From: Pseudomonadota bacterium
GTDB taxonomy: Bacteria; Desulfobacterota; Desulfobulbia; Desulfobulbales; Desulfocapsaceae
Direction of reading: 5' to 3'
Assembly: GCA_018817385.1 (NCBI GenBank)
Contig: JAHIUA010000023.1
Coordinates: forward strand, 1-64,000
Length of the DNA stretch: 64,000 bases
In this document: piece after piece, positions 27,940 through 36,226 of the stretch
Layout: each line of letters opens with the position of its first letter
How positions within the stretch are numbered: the stretch's first letter is position 1
Notes under the pieces: model-generated
The model's database searches: none
Told to the model about the DNA's origin: nothing
The model's input: the letters and a program-made list of their open reading frames with translations, nothing else
Position numbers and translations under genes: made by a program

Positions 27940-29157
27940 ATGAAATTAGGTGTTAACGGCCTGGGACGAATAGGAAAACTTTCGCTCTGGCATCACGTCT
28001 CGAGAAAACATTTTTCAGAAATCGTGATCAACGTTGGCCGTGAAATTGGCCAGGGACTGAATGATCTCGCCGCCTCAGTGGAGCGAGACTCATCATATGG
28101 GCGATTGGGTACCTATCTTCATGGCCACAAGGGTGGACGGGTGATTGAAGAACTGAATGAAGCCGCTGGAACCATGGTCATTAACGGGGTACCTGTCAAA
28201 TTTCTGCGTACGGCCCGTAACCCCAAAGATATCGCATGGCAGGCAAATGGGGTGAAACTGGTGGTGGATACCACCGGTGCCTTTACTGACCCCACGGCTG
28301 ATGCCGACGCCAATTGGGGTGCCCTGCGTGGCCATCTCCAGGCGGGAGCGGAAAAGGTGATGCTGTCGGCTCCGTTCAAGATCAAGTCTAAGGGGCTGGA
28401 TATGCCGGAAGATGCCGTGACCACAGTCATGGGGATTAATGATGAGGCCTATGATTCGTCCAGGCATTCTTTGATTTCGGCTGCTTCCTGTACAACCACC
28501 TGTCTCTCTTATATGATCAAACCCCTTATGGAGAGTATTGGCGCGGAGAATTTTCTTAGTGCCTCCATGGTGACAGTCCATGCAGCGACAGGCAGTCAGC
28601 AGGTCCTGGATCGACTTCCCAAATCAGGGGCTGCGGATCTGCGTAAAAACCGCTCTATCCTCAACAATATCATCTTGACAACCACTGGGGCCGCCAAGGC
28701 GTTGGCCCTGGTTATTCCGGAGATGAAATCCATCGGGTTTATCGCTGAGTCGGTTCGTATCCCCACCTCCACCGGGTCTCTCATCGTTCTGGTGCTTAAT
28801 GTTCAGGATGATCTGGAGAGTCCTTTGAAGAGGGAGGCTATCAATAACATCTATCGTGAATATGCCGAAAACAGCCCTTATCTCGAATACTCTGCGGAGC
28901 AGAATGTCTCTTCCGATATTATTGGAGTTCCCCAGGCGGCTGCTGTGATCGAGAGTACTGAGACTCACACCCGTACCGCCTCTATCCCTGTGAATCTGAA
29001 TAAGCTGAAGAGCTGTTCCATTAATGCAGGCGAGGATCACATCCTCAATGTTCCGATTACTCAGGCCGTTATCTACGGTTGGTATGACAATGAACTTGGC
29101 AGTTATACAAATATGTTAGGTGATCTGACAGTTCAGGTTTCCGGTAATATGTTATAA
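27940..29157 (+). CDS. gap: Glyceraldehyde-3-phosphate dehydrogenase
   Basis: Start ATG 27940 (AGGAGA 9 bases upstream) gives MKLGVNGLGRIGKLSLW, the NAD-binding Rossmann start. The catalytic Cys is in SAASCTTTCLSYMIKPL near residue 180, and VHAATGSQQVLD and YDNELGSYTNMLGDL are further family motifs. At 405 residues it is longer than the usual 335, with extra segments around residues 35-60 and 225-250 that I read as family insertions. It oxidises glyceraldehyde 3-phosphate and heads a glycolytic block with pgk and tpiA, with rimI between. Confidence 0.93.
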   Translation: MKLGVNGLGRIGKLSLWHHVSRKHFSEIVINVGREIGQGLNDLAASVERDSSYGRLGTYLHGHKGGRVIEELNEAAGTMVINGVPVKFLRTARNPKDIAWQANGVKLVVDTTGAFTDPTADADANWGALRGHLQAGAEKVMLSAPFKIKSKGLDMPEDAVTTVMGINDEAYDSSRHSLISAASCTTTCLSYMIKPLMESIGAENFLSASMVTVHAATGSQQVLDRLPKSGAADLRKNRSILNNIILTTTGAAKALALVIPEMKSIGFIAESVRIPTSTGSLIVLVLNVQDDLESPLKREAINNIYREYAENSPYLEYSAEQNVSSDIIGVPQAAAVIESTETHTRTASIPVNLNKLKSCSINAGEDHILNVPITQAVIYGWYDNELGSYTNMLGDLTVQVSGNML

Positions 29158-29160
29158 CGT

Positions 29161-29598
29161 ATGCAAATCCGGCAGATGATGGTCGGAGATATACCTGCTG
29201 TGGTAACACTTGAGGCGAGCTGTGTTTCGTCGTGGTGTGTGGGGCAGGTAGAGTCCGAGCTTGAACGGAAAACAGGGCTTGCCCTGGTGGCATGTTCTTC
29301 TTTTGGTGAGGTGCAGGGCTGGTGTTGTGGCTTTCTTGTCGGCCCTGATGCAGAGCTGCTCAAAATTGCTATCAGTCCCCAGTGGCGGAGGCAGGGGATA
29401 GCAGGTGCTCTCCTGCAAGAGCTCTGTTGTCAGTTTGGAGAACGAAACGGAGAACGGATCTTTCTCGAAGTCCGTTCCCTGAATAATCCCGCCCTTAAGC
29501 TCTATACAAAGCGTGGTTGGGTGCAAGTGGGATACCGCAAGAATTACTATAGCGATCCTGTAGATGATGCCTTGGTTTTGATCAGTAAACTCCAATGA
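29161..29598 (+). CDS. rimI: Ribosomal-protein-alanine N-acetyltransferase-like GNAT
   Basis: The 145-residue protein has a GNAT fold: MQIRQMMVGDIPAVVTLEASC, the acetyl-CoA loop ISPQWRRQGIAGALLQEL near residue 75, and the LEVRSLNNPALKLYTKRGWVQVGYRKNYY tail, which is characteristic of RimI. It acetylates the N-terminus of ribosomal protein S18 in E. coli. It is 3 bases after gap and 28 bases before pgk, unusual company for rimI but transcribed with them. Confidence 0.88.
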   Translation: MQIRQMMVGDIPAVVTLEASCVSSWCVGQVESELERKTGLALVACSSFGEVQGWCCGFLVGPDAELLKIAISPQWRRQGIAGALLQELCCQFGERNGERIFLEVRSLNNPALKLYTKRGWVQVGYRKNYYSDPVDDALVLISKLQ

Positions 29599-29626
29599 AT
29601 GAAAAAGGTTCTAAAGGAAAGAGTGA

Positions 29627-30805
29627 ATGAAGACAATTCGTGATCTTAATCTTGCTGGAAAACGGGTACTGGTGAGGGTGGATTTTAATGTCCCTATGGA
29701 TGCTGAAAAAAATATCACCGATGATATTCGTATTCGTATGGCTCTGCCGACTATCAGGTATATTCTGGATCAGGGGGGCAAGCTGATACTCTGCTCCCAT
29801 ATGGGGCGACCCAAAGGACAGCGGATGGAAGAATTCAGCCTTGGCCCAGTGGCCGTGCATCTTGGGGGAATCCTCGAACGTGAGGTCCGTCTTGCCCCGG
29901 ATTGCGTGGGGGCCGAGTGCGAGGCAATGGTGGCAGCCATGCAGGCGGGAGACGTGGTGATCCTGGAAAATTTACGCTTTCACAAGGAAGAAACCGAAAA
30001 CGGTTCAGCCTTTGCGGAACAGATTGCCCGGATGGCGGATGTTTATATTAATGATGCCTTTGCCGTCTCACATCGTGCCCATGCCTCAGTGGTTGGGGTT
30101 CCCGCCCATGTCCCTGAGCAGGCTGCCGGCTTTCTTCTCCAGACCGAAATGGACTTCTTTCACAAGGCCATGGATGCACCGGTGCGTCCCCTTTTTGCGC
30201 TGGTCGGTGGGGCAAAAGTCTCCTCAAAACTTGGAGCGTTACAGAATATGCTGGATAAGGTGGATGCCATGATTATCGGCGGGGCCATGGCCAATACCTT
30301 TCTTAAAAGCCAGGGAGTAGGGGTGGGGGCCTCTAAGACAGAGGACGATCTGTTGGAGGCGGCCCGTGAACTGGTATGTGAGGCTGAAGAAAAGGGTGTT
30401 AAACTCTATTTTCCGGTGGATTTTGTGGTCGGGGATCGATTTGCCCCTGATGCGGTGGTTAAAAATGTGACTTTTCGTGATATCCCTGCGGGATGGATGG
30501 CCCTTGATATCGGACCAGCCACTACCACCTATTTTCAGGAGGCCTTGGCCGATGCCCGAACCATCGTCTGGAATGGTCCCATGGGTGCCTTTGAGATGGA
30601 TGCCTTTGCCAGGGGAACAATGGCAATGTGTCATACTGTTGCTTCGGCCCATGCCTTGACCATTACAGGTGGTGGCGATTCAAATGCTGCGGTCAAGAAA
30701 TCTGGAGAGTCGGCCAATATCTCATACATGTCCACCGGGGGTGGAGCTTTTCTCGCCCTCATGGAGGGGAAGACTCTTCCGGGTGTCGAGGCTCTGCAAG
30801 GATAA
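29627..30805 (+). CDS. pgk: Phosphoglycerate kinase
   Basis: The 392-residue enzyme has RVLVRVDFNVPMD near residue 15, SHMGRPKG near 58, NLRFHKEE near 115, GGAKVSSKLG near 190, and the C-terminal TGGGDSNAA with STGGGAFLALMEG. It transfers phosphate from 1,3-bisphosphoglycerate to ADP. AAAGGAA precedes the ATG. It sits between rimI and tpiA. Confidence 0.97.
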   Translation: MKTIRDLNLAGKRVLVRVDFNVPMDAEKNITDDIRIRMALPTIRYILDQGGKLILCSHMGRPKGQRMEEFSLGPVAVHLGGILEREVRLAPDCVGAECEAMVAAMQAGDVVILENLRFHKEETENGSAFAEQIARMADVYINDAFAVSHRAHASVVGVPAHVPEQAAGFLLQTEMDFFHKAMDAPVRPLFALVGGAKVSSKLGALQNMLDKVDAMIIGGAMANTFLKSQGVGVGASKTEDDLLEAARELVCEAEEKGVKLYFPVDFVVGDRFAPDAVVKNVTFRDIPAGWMALDIGPATTTYFQEALADARTIVWNGPMGAFEMDAFARGTMAMCHTVASAHALTITGGGDSNAAVKKSGESANISYMSTGGGAFLALMEGKTLPGVEALQG

Positions 30806-30890
30806 TTGATTCACTCTGCCTGGTTGATCGACTGGGCAGCACGGTGCTGGGCTGTTACAAAATGAGAGTAACCTATTAAATGGAGAGAGC

Positions 30891-31646
30891 ATGAAGCGGA
30901 GACCATTGCTTGCAGGAAACTGGAAGATGCACACCACTGTCATTGAGGCCTGCCATCTGGCAGCGGAAATTGGGGCATGTTCTGCCCATTTAGATGACCG
31001 TGATATCCTGCTTGCCCCGCCATACACAGTGCTCAGTGAGGTGGCCCATGTCTTGAAAGACAGTAATATCCTGATTGCTTCCCAGAATGTCTGCTGGGAG
31101 CAGGAGGGTGCCTTTACTGGAGAGATCTCCCCGACCATGGTTAAATCAGCAGGGGGGGTTGCCGCAATTATTGGTCATTCTGAGAGGCGGCGGATCTTTC
31201 ATGAAGACAATGAGATGGTGAACAAGCGTGTTCATGGCGCCTTGCGTTTTGGCCTTATCCCCATTCTCTGTATTGGCGAAACGCTGGAAGAAAGGGAAGG
31301 GGGACAGGCCTTTACTGTGCTTGAAGGGCAGGTTCGGGAGGGTTTGGCCGGAGTCAGTCCGGATGCTATGGGAAAAATGGTTGTTGCCTATGAGCCGGTG
31401 TGGGCCATAGGAACCGGAAAAACGGCTAGTAAGGAGCAGGCGCAGGAGGCCCATGCCTTTGTCAGAAAGCTTCTGGCAGAAATGTATGAAAAAGATATTG
31501 CCGACTCAGTCAGAATATTGTATGGTGGCTCGGTTAACGTGGACAACGTCAATGAATTGATGGCCCAGGCCGACATAGACGGAGCACTCGTTGGCGGCGC
31601 AGCTTTGAAGGCTGAGTCGTTTTGCCGGATTATAAATTTTACTTGA
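30891..31646 (+). CDS. tpiA: Triosephosphate isomerase
   Basis: The 251-residue barrel has AGNWKMH near residue 7 (Asn and Lys), the catalytic His in IIGHSERR near 95, the catalytic Glu in VVAYEPVWAIGTGKTAS near 165, and YGGSV near 208. It interconverts dihydroxyacetone phosphate and glyceraldehyde 3-phosphate. GGAGAGAGC precedes the ATG. Confidence 0.97.
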   Translation: MKRRPLLAGNWKMHTTVIEACHLAAEIGACSAHLDDRDILLAPPYTVLSEVAHVLKDSNILIASQNVCWEQEGAFTGEISPTMVKSAGGVAAIIGHSERRRIFHEDNEMVNKRVHGALRFGLIPILCIGETLEEREGGQAFTVLEGQVREGLAGVSPDAMGKMVVAYEPVWAIGTGKTASKEQAQEAHAFVRKLLAEMYEKDIADSVRILYGGSVNVDNVNELMAQADIDGALVGGAALKAESFCRIINFT

Positions 31647-31658
31647 GAACCTTTTTTA

Positions 31659-32030
31659 ATGCCAACCATACTTACAGTTGTCCATATTGCAGTCTGCTTT
31701 TTTATGGTCATCATTGTTCTTCTTCAACATGGCAAAGGTGCAGATGTCGGCGCCTCTTTTGGGGGATCAAGTCAGTCACTATTCGGAACAGAAGGCCCAG
31801 TCCCTCTGATGAATAAGATTACAACCATGGTTGCAATCGTCTTTATGGTGACTTCGGTCAGTCTGGCTTACATCTCTTCAACATCGAGCACCGGATCGTT
31901 GATGAATGCAGTCCAGCAACCGTCAGCAACTGAAGAAGTGGCAGTACCTGCTGGAGAAAAAGTTATTCCCATGCCAGCGGGGATAACAGAAGAACCAGCA
32001 GCTCCCGAGGCAAAGCCAGCTCAGGAGTAG
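31659..32030 (+). CDS. secG: Protein-export membrane subunit SecG
   Basis: The 123-residue protein has two transmembrane segments (LTVVHIAVCFFMVIIVLLQ and ITTMVAIVFMVTSVSLAYI) separated by the conserved KGADVGASFGGSSQSLFG loop. The rest is a Pro/Ala/Glu-rich cytoplasmic or periplasmic tail of about 45 residues, typical of deltaproteobacterial SecG. It is a subunit of SecYEG. The tpiA-secG order followed by tRNA-Leu is common in many bacteria. Confidence 0.93.
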   Translation: MPTILTVVHIAVCFFMVIIVLLQHGKGADVGASFGGSSQSLFGTEGPVPLMNKITTMVAIVFMVTSVSLAYISSTSSTGSLMNAVQQPSATEEVAVPAGEKVIPMPAGITEEPAAPEAKPAQE

Positions 32031-32048
32031 AAAGATATAAAATTGTGT

Positions 32049-32134
32049 GCCGAAGTGGTGGAACTGGTAGACACGCTGTCTTGAGGGGGCAGTGGCCCAC
32101 GGTCGTGCGAGTTCGATTCTCGCCTTCGGCACCA
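32049..32134 (+). tRNA. tRNA-Leu (anticodon GAG)
   Basis: The acceptor GCCGAAG pairs with CTTCGGC, discriminator A, encoded CCA at 32132-32134. The anticodon loop TTGAGGG has GAG, and the long variable arm and TTCGATT T loop fit a class II leucine tRNA. It is the probable attachment site of the island that starts immediately downstream. Confidence 0.95.
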
Positions 32135-32141
32135 TTAACAA

Positions 32142-32183
32142 CAAAGCCGTAAGTCGCTTGTATAAAGCGATTTGCGGCTTTCT
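32142..32183 (+). terminator. Terminator after tRNA-Leu
   Basis: AAAGCCGTAAGTCGCTT pairs, with two weak positions, to AAGCGATTTGCGGCTTT around a short loop, followed by a T-containing tail. It closes the gap-to-tRNA unit. Confidence 0.65.
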
Positions 32184-32321
32184 TGCGTTTAGGGGTAGTT
32201 GGCTACGTTTATCACTGCTTAGCATTGAATTGCACTGTTTTCCAAAAAATTGCGACCAAAATTGCGACCAAAAAATTAAGGAAGACACGCTGCTTTTTAC
32301 AAGGATGCGTGGGAGGGAACT

Positions 32322-33371
32322 ATGGCAACAGTGAAAGCAAGAAAAAGGAAGAAAGGAACTGTCTATTGTGCAGAGATTCGTATAAAAGGACATCCGAGTT
32401 TGTCCCAAACGTTCGAACGGAAATCTGAAGCTCATCGGTGGGCTGAGGAGACCGAGACAGCGCTTCGCAATAATGGATATGTAGGAAATGCCCCACCAGA
32501 TGATATGCTCTTTGATGATGCCTGGGCAAAGTATCTGGCAGAAGTCTCAGCTAGGAAAGCACCCTCAACTCATCGTCGTGAGTTGGCCCAAGACAAACCT
32601 CTGCAGTATTTTCATGGTCACACGTTAAAGGACATAACTCCTACAATGGTTGCACAATTTCGTGATTGGCGACTTGGAGCAGTGCAAGCAGGCACGGTTA
32701 TAAAAGATCTCAATACGGTATCTCACATTTTCACCACCGCTGTTCGTGAGTGGGGTGTCGAAGCGGCAAATCCTGTGTTGATAATCAAAAAACCTAAAGC
32801 ACCAACTGGACGACTCCGTTTCCTGACCGATGGAGAGATTGTGAAGCTCTTAAAGGAAAGCAGAAAAGGGCACAGGGGAAATCTTTACCATTTTCTCTTA
32901 TTGCAGCTCCACACGGGGATGCGGCCAAGCGAAGGCGCATCTTTAACCTGGAGTCAGATAGATTTTGATGGACGAGTTATTGATTTGCAAAAAACAAAGA
33001 CCGATCCACGCCGAGTACCTTTGACTGTCCCGGCGCTTGAAACGCTTTCCAAGCTTGTCCCTGCTGGTGATTACAAATGTAGCAATTTTGTCTTTCTACC
33101 CAAAGAACCGAAAATGACGTATCGGCGTCGGCCTAATCAATATTTTCGAGAAAGCTTTGAAGCGGCTATCAAAAGAGCCAAGATCTCAGATTTTCATATG
33201 CATGATTTACGGCATACTGCTGCAAGTTACATGATTATGAATGGTGTTGACCTGAGAACAGTGGCAGATATTCTTGGGCATAAGACAATTGCCATGACCA
33301 TGAAATATACTCATCTTCTCGATGATCATAAATTAAAGGCCATCGATCGTATTGCAGGGCTAGGCTTGTAA
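32322..33371 (+). CDS. Tyrosine recombinase / site-specific integrase
   Basis: The 349-residue protein starts with a basic arm-binding segment (MATVKARKRKKGTVYCAEIRIKG), then a core-binding SAM-like domain (about residues 60-150). The catalytic domain shows Arg in HTGMRPSEG near 205, Lys in TKTDPRRVPL near 228, HDLRH near 287-291, and the pair GHKTIAMTMKYTH with the nucleophile Tyr near 325. All six catalytic positions can be read. GGGAGG precedes the ATG. Position next to tRNA-Leu implies integration into the tRNA 3' end. It ends 2 bases before the convergent HU gene. Confidence 0.94.
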   Translation: MATVKARKRKKGTVYCAEIRIKGHPSLSQTFERKSEAHRWAEETETALRNNGYVGNAPPDDMLFDDAWAKYLAEVSARKAPSTHRRELAQDKPLQYFHGHTLKDITPTMVAQFRDWRLGAVQAGTVIKDLNTVSHIFTTAVREWGVEAANPVLIIKKPKAPTGRLRFLTDGEIVKLLKESRKGHRGNLYHFLLLQLHTGMRPSEGASLTWSQIDFDGRVIDLQKTKTDPRRVPLTVPALETLSKLVPAGDYKCSNFVFLPKEPKMTYRRRPNQYFRESFEAAIKRAKISDFHMHDLRHTAASYMIMNGVDLRTVADILGHKTIAMTMKYTHLLDDHKLKAIDRIAGLGL

Positions 33372-33373
33372 GC

Positions 33374-33649
33374 TTATTTGTTTGCAGCCTCAACAAAGTT
33401 CTTGCCAGCCTTAAATTTCACGACTTTTTTGGCAGCAATTTGCATGGTCTTACCCGTTTGAGGATTACGCCCCTGGCGAGCAGCTCTTTCGTTTACGGAA
33501 AAAGTACCAAAGCCGATTAACGAAACCTTCTCACCGGATGCAACACTGTTTGTGATGGCTTTGAGCATGCTGTTCACCGCATTGTCGGCAGCAGCTTTGC
33601 TCATTTCACATTCTTCTGCAATTTTGTTCACCAGATCGCCTTTGTTCAT
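33374..33649 (-). CDS. HU-family DNA-binding protein
   Basis: From ATG 33649 (AAGGAAAA upstream) the product is 91 residues, exact HU size. It has MNKGDLVNKIAEECEMSKAAADNAVN, GEKVSLIGFGTFSVNERAARQGRNPQTGKTM with the beta-arm, and KVVKFKAGKNFVEAAN. Likely a homodimeric nucleoid protein. Being the last gene of the leftward mobilisation series, it may bend DNA at recombination or transfer origins, but that is inference. Confidence 0.93.
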   Translation of the reverse strand: MNKGDLVNKIAEECEMSKAAADNAVNSMLKAITNSVASGEKVSLIGFGTFSVNERAARQGRNPQTGKTMQIAAKKVVKFKAGKNFVEAANK

Positions 33650-33735
33650 TGTTTTTCCTTGGTTATATTTAGGGAGCACGTTGGGATGGAGATTGCTTTC
33701 TGTTCAGATAGCAGAAGCCTTTTGATCTTGCAAGC

Positions 33736-34095
33736 TTATTCCGATTTCTCGCCTTCCGTAGTTTGTATAAAGGCGCTGATTTCTCTCGGTGTATAATAGC
33801 GAAACCGCACTTTTTTGCTCAAACGGGCTGTGTAGTCAGAAAAAGCCACAACCAACTCCCTGCCTTCATCCATTAATTCTTCTCCTTCTTTATGTGAGAC
33901 CCCGTCCATTTCACCAAGCTGTGCCTTGAAATTGGTGTAAGCCATATCAAACTGTCGTAAAATGTTGAACAGCGTTGATCCAAGGGGAGAATTCACCTTC
34001 AAAACTCTGGAACCTCGTTCCTTGGCCATACTGATTTTTTTTTCCTGTATTTCCTGCCAGGATGGTTTTGTCTTTTTTGCTTGTTCCTCAGCCAT
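33736..34095 (-). CDS. Small conserved-looking mobilisation-region protein
   Basis: I do not recognise this 119-residue protein. ATG 34095 has GGGAGG 5 bases upstream. It is charged and mainly helical, with WQEIQEKKISMAKERGSRVLKV, then FNILRQFDMAYTNFKAQLGEMDGV and YTPREISAFIQTTEG. No membrane segment. It lies between the HU and membrane-protein genes in the leftward series, so a role in transfer is likely but undefined. Confidence 0.6.
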   Translation of the reverse strand: MAEEQAKKTKPSWQEIQEKKISMAKERGSRVLKVNSPLGSTLFNILRQFDMAYTNFKAQLGEMDGVSHKEGEELMDEGRELVVAFSDYTARLSKKVRFRYYTPREISAFIQTTEGEKSE

Positions 34096-34115
34096 ACTTC
34101 CTCCCTTCAATGATT

Positions 34116-34835
34116 TTATGCAGAAATAACTTTTGCGTTCCTTTTGATCTGATACCGGTGCCAGTAATCAAGGGCAAAAGCTGATCCGTATGGCAACACA
34201 GCAGCCACCATCATAAGAATTGCACTTTTTGTGGCCACAGGCATCAGGTGTGGCTTTATTTCAAAGTACCCATAGTATATTTTCTCTGCCCTTGACTCAA
34301 ATTGACTGGCCAGCTTCCAGATATTTTCGGGTGTGCTCAACCGAAAAATCATCAGATAAACCACATACAGGAGAAAGGCTTTCACCAATAAGGACATGGC
34401 ACGTCCGAGTAACAGCGAGTTGATGGCTTTTCTTGTTATATTCCCCACATAGTAGCGACTGATATAACTGCACATGGCAGTATTTACGATCAACACAAGA
34501 TACGGAACGGAGCCAAAGAGTATCTGACTGACCAAGTCATTTTTGGGAAAAACAAATGGGAAAAGATAGAAATGAAAAATTGGAAACATGAAGACAAAGG
34601 CAAAACCTTCATGAAAACCACTGGTGATTCCAATTCGGAAGAAGTCTATTGTTCTCTCTAGGGTGAGAAATTCTGAAGGAATGTTTTGCCCTTTACTCTC
34701 GATCACATAAAACTGCTGAACCTCGGATATGGCATTGAGTAGATTTCTGGGCTTGTAAATCCTGCCACTATCAGTAGTTATGATCTGGGCGTTGGTATCA
34801 TTCTGACTTCTGTTTCTCCACTCCTTTGCCATCAT
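34116..34835 (-). CDS. Multi-pass membrane protein of the mobilisation region
   Basis: The 239-residue protein has a soluble N-terminus of about 75 residues (RNRSQNDTNAQIITTDSGRIYKP) and four or so hydrophobic segments: FAFVFMFPIFHFYLFPFVFP, ILFGSVPYLVLIVNTAMCSY, MSLLVKAFLLYVVYLMIF and SAILMMVAAVLPYGSAFAL. It lies just after the HD-domain gene and TraD-like gene. The TraD-like protein lacks membrane segments, so this protein could anchor it. Family unknown. Confidence 0.6.
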   Translation of the reverse strand: MMAKEWRNRSQNDTNAQIITTDSGRIYKPRNLLNAISEVQQFYVIESKGQNIPSEFLTLERTIDFFRIGITSGFHEGFAFVFMFPIFHFYLFPFVFPKNDLVSQILFGSVPYLVLIVNTAMCSYISRYYVGNITRKAINSLLLGRAMSLLVKAFLLYVVYLMIFRLSTPENIWKLASQFESRAEKIYYGYFEIKPHLMPVATKSAILMMVAAVLPYGSAFALDYWHRYQIKRNAKVISA

Positions 34836-34850
34836 AAATCCTACTGATAC

Positions 34851-36212
34851 TTATTCTGTATAGGGACTGACTTTGGTAATATCCTTCAGTATTTTTGGTT
34901 TAGCCTGTTCCATTTCAGCTATAGAGCCAAAGGCTTCTGCATGAAAAGGTGTGTAAAAACCCTTCATGGGTTTGCCTATTTTTCTGGTTACTGAAAAATA
35001 TCCGCCAAAGAACTCTTTTTTAATCAAACCGTCTGCAATTACTTCATGTTCATTGCGTAATTGATGGACAATGGTAAACAATACATTACGCATACTTTTA
35101 TCTCTTTTGGCCATGGTCGCAATTTCCATGCATCCTGCCTTTTCTGCCTGTTGCCGTGCAATATCTTCCAGAACTTTTGCCTGAAAATAGACATAGCCAT
35201 TAGACATAGAGAACGCAAAAAACTGCCTGCCGTACATTTTGTTGATATGAGGTTTTAATTTTTCCAAGAACTGTGCAGCGTCAAACCATGCTGAAATATC
35301 CGTAGATGCAGGCGCCTCTGACTTCGACTTCTTTTGAGATGTCCCTTCTGTCTCTCCATAGATGTCTTCCTGGACTTGCCAGGCGGCTGTGCCACGATTT
35401 TCATCTACATGCTTTTTCTGCTCTGTCTCTTTCTCCACAAGTTTTAACGAATTCTCTTCCAACTCCTTTTGCCGTGCAAGCTGGTCCGCTTTCTTGAGAG
35501 TTGTCCCAAGAAGTCCTTTGGGCATCTTATGGTGGAGTTTGATGGCTTGAAGAATCTCTTCCTTTCTTGGTAACTGTTTAAATTCATCAATGCTGGAAAG
35601 TGGACGTCCGGCTGCTAAAGGATGTTCACCAAGTGAATAAAGGTAGCCATGCATAGATTTCAACTTTCCAAGGTCATGGCCTAAAGCAGCAACCATGGTG
35701 TCAGGAATAACATGCCATGCTTCTATCTCTGAAAGGAGTTGCACAACCTGTTCGGCCACATTAATGGAATGGTGAAGGAGGGATGTTCTGGAAAGAATTT
35801 GAAATGTATTTTCATCCCAACCACCTTCCACATCCCCTTGAATATTCACCACTGACGGACAGTTGCCCTCCTTATCAAGCAGACTGAGGATTTGCCCACA
35901 GACATTCCTTTGCAGCGGAAACTTCTTAAACCAACCCCTGTTATCAATCTTCTCCATTAAGGCTGCTGCTCTGATATCTTCAAAATCAAAAGGGATATTT
36001 TCCTCCTCTTGATGCTTTATTTTACGCCATAGAGGAGAGAGCTCTGCAATATGAACTTCCTTATTTCCTTCTTTAGTCCATAGCTTCGATAAACTTCGCA
36101 AGGTAACAACTCGGACTACTTTCTCTTTCTGCTGTCCCAAATACAAAACCACGATAGCTACCAGCAATAGAGTAAAAAATAAAATCAGTAAGCCACTACT
36201 CCAAGAATCCAT
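34851..36212 (-). CDS. Membrane-anchored HD-domain protein, possible MOBH-type relaxase relative
   Basis: One N-terminal transmembrane segment (SSGLLILFFTLLLVAIVVLYLG) precedes a soluble region. Residues about 145-250 carry an HD-like set: LLHHSINVAEQV, AALGHDLGKL, EHPLAAGRPL and AIKLHHKMP. These positions and order resemble the HD-hydrolase fold of TraI_2/MOBH relaxases. The C-terminal part (QFLEKLKPHINKMYGRQFF ... GYVYFQAKVLEDIARQQA) could be the DNA-binding half found in those proteins. Close linkage to a TraD-like coupling ATPase supports a relaxase or processing role. The start is ATG 36212 or TTG 36224. Assignment as a relaxase is inference; the HD motif is seen. Confidence 0.6.
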   Translation of the reverse strand: MDSWSSGLLILFFTLLLVAIVVLYLGQQKEKVVRVVTLRSLSKLWTKEGNKEVHIAELSPLWRKIKHQEEENIPFDFEDIRAAALMEKIDNRGWFKKFPLQRNVCGQILSLLDKEGNCPSVVNIQGDVEGGWDENTFQILSRTSLLHHSINVAEQVVQLLSEIEAWHVIPDTMVAALGHDLGKLKSMHGYLYSLGEHPLAAGRPLSSIDEFKQLPRKEEILQAIKLHHKMPKGLLGTTLKKADQLARQKELEENSLKLVEKETEQKKHVDENRGTAAWQVQEDIYGETEGTSQKKSKSEAPASTDISAWFDAAQFLEKLKPHINKMYGRQFFAFSMSNGYVYFQAKVLEDIARQQAEKAGCMEIATMAKRDKSMRNVLFTIVHQLRNEHEVIADGLIKKEFFGGYFSVTRKIGKPMKGFYTPFHAEAFGSIAEMEQAKPKILKDITKVSPYTE

Positions 36213-36226
36213 CGGTTCTAACAATC

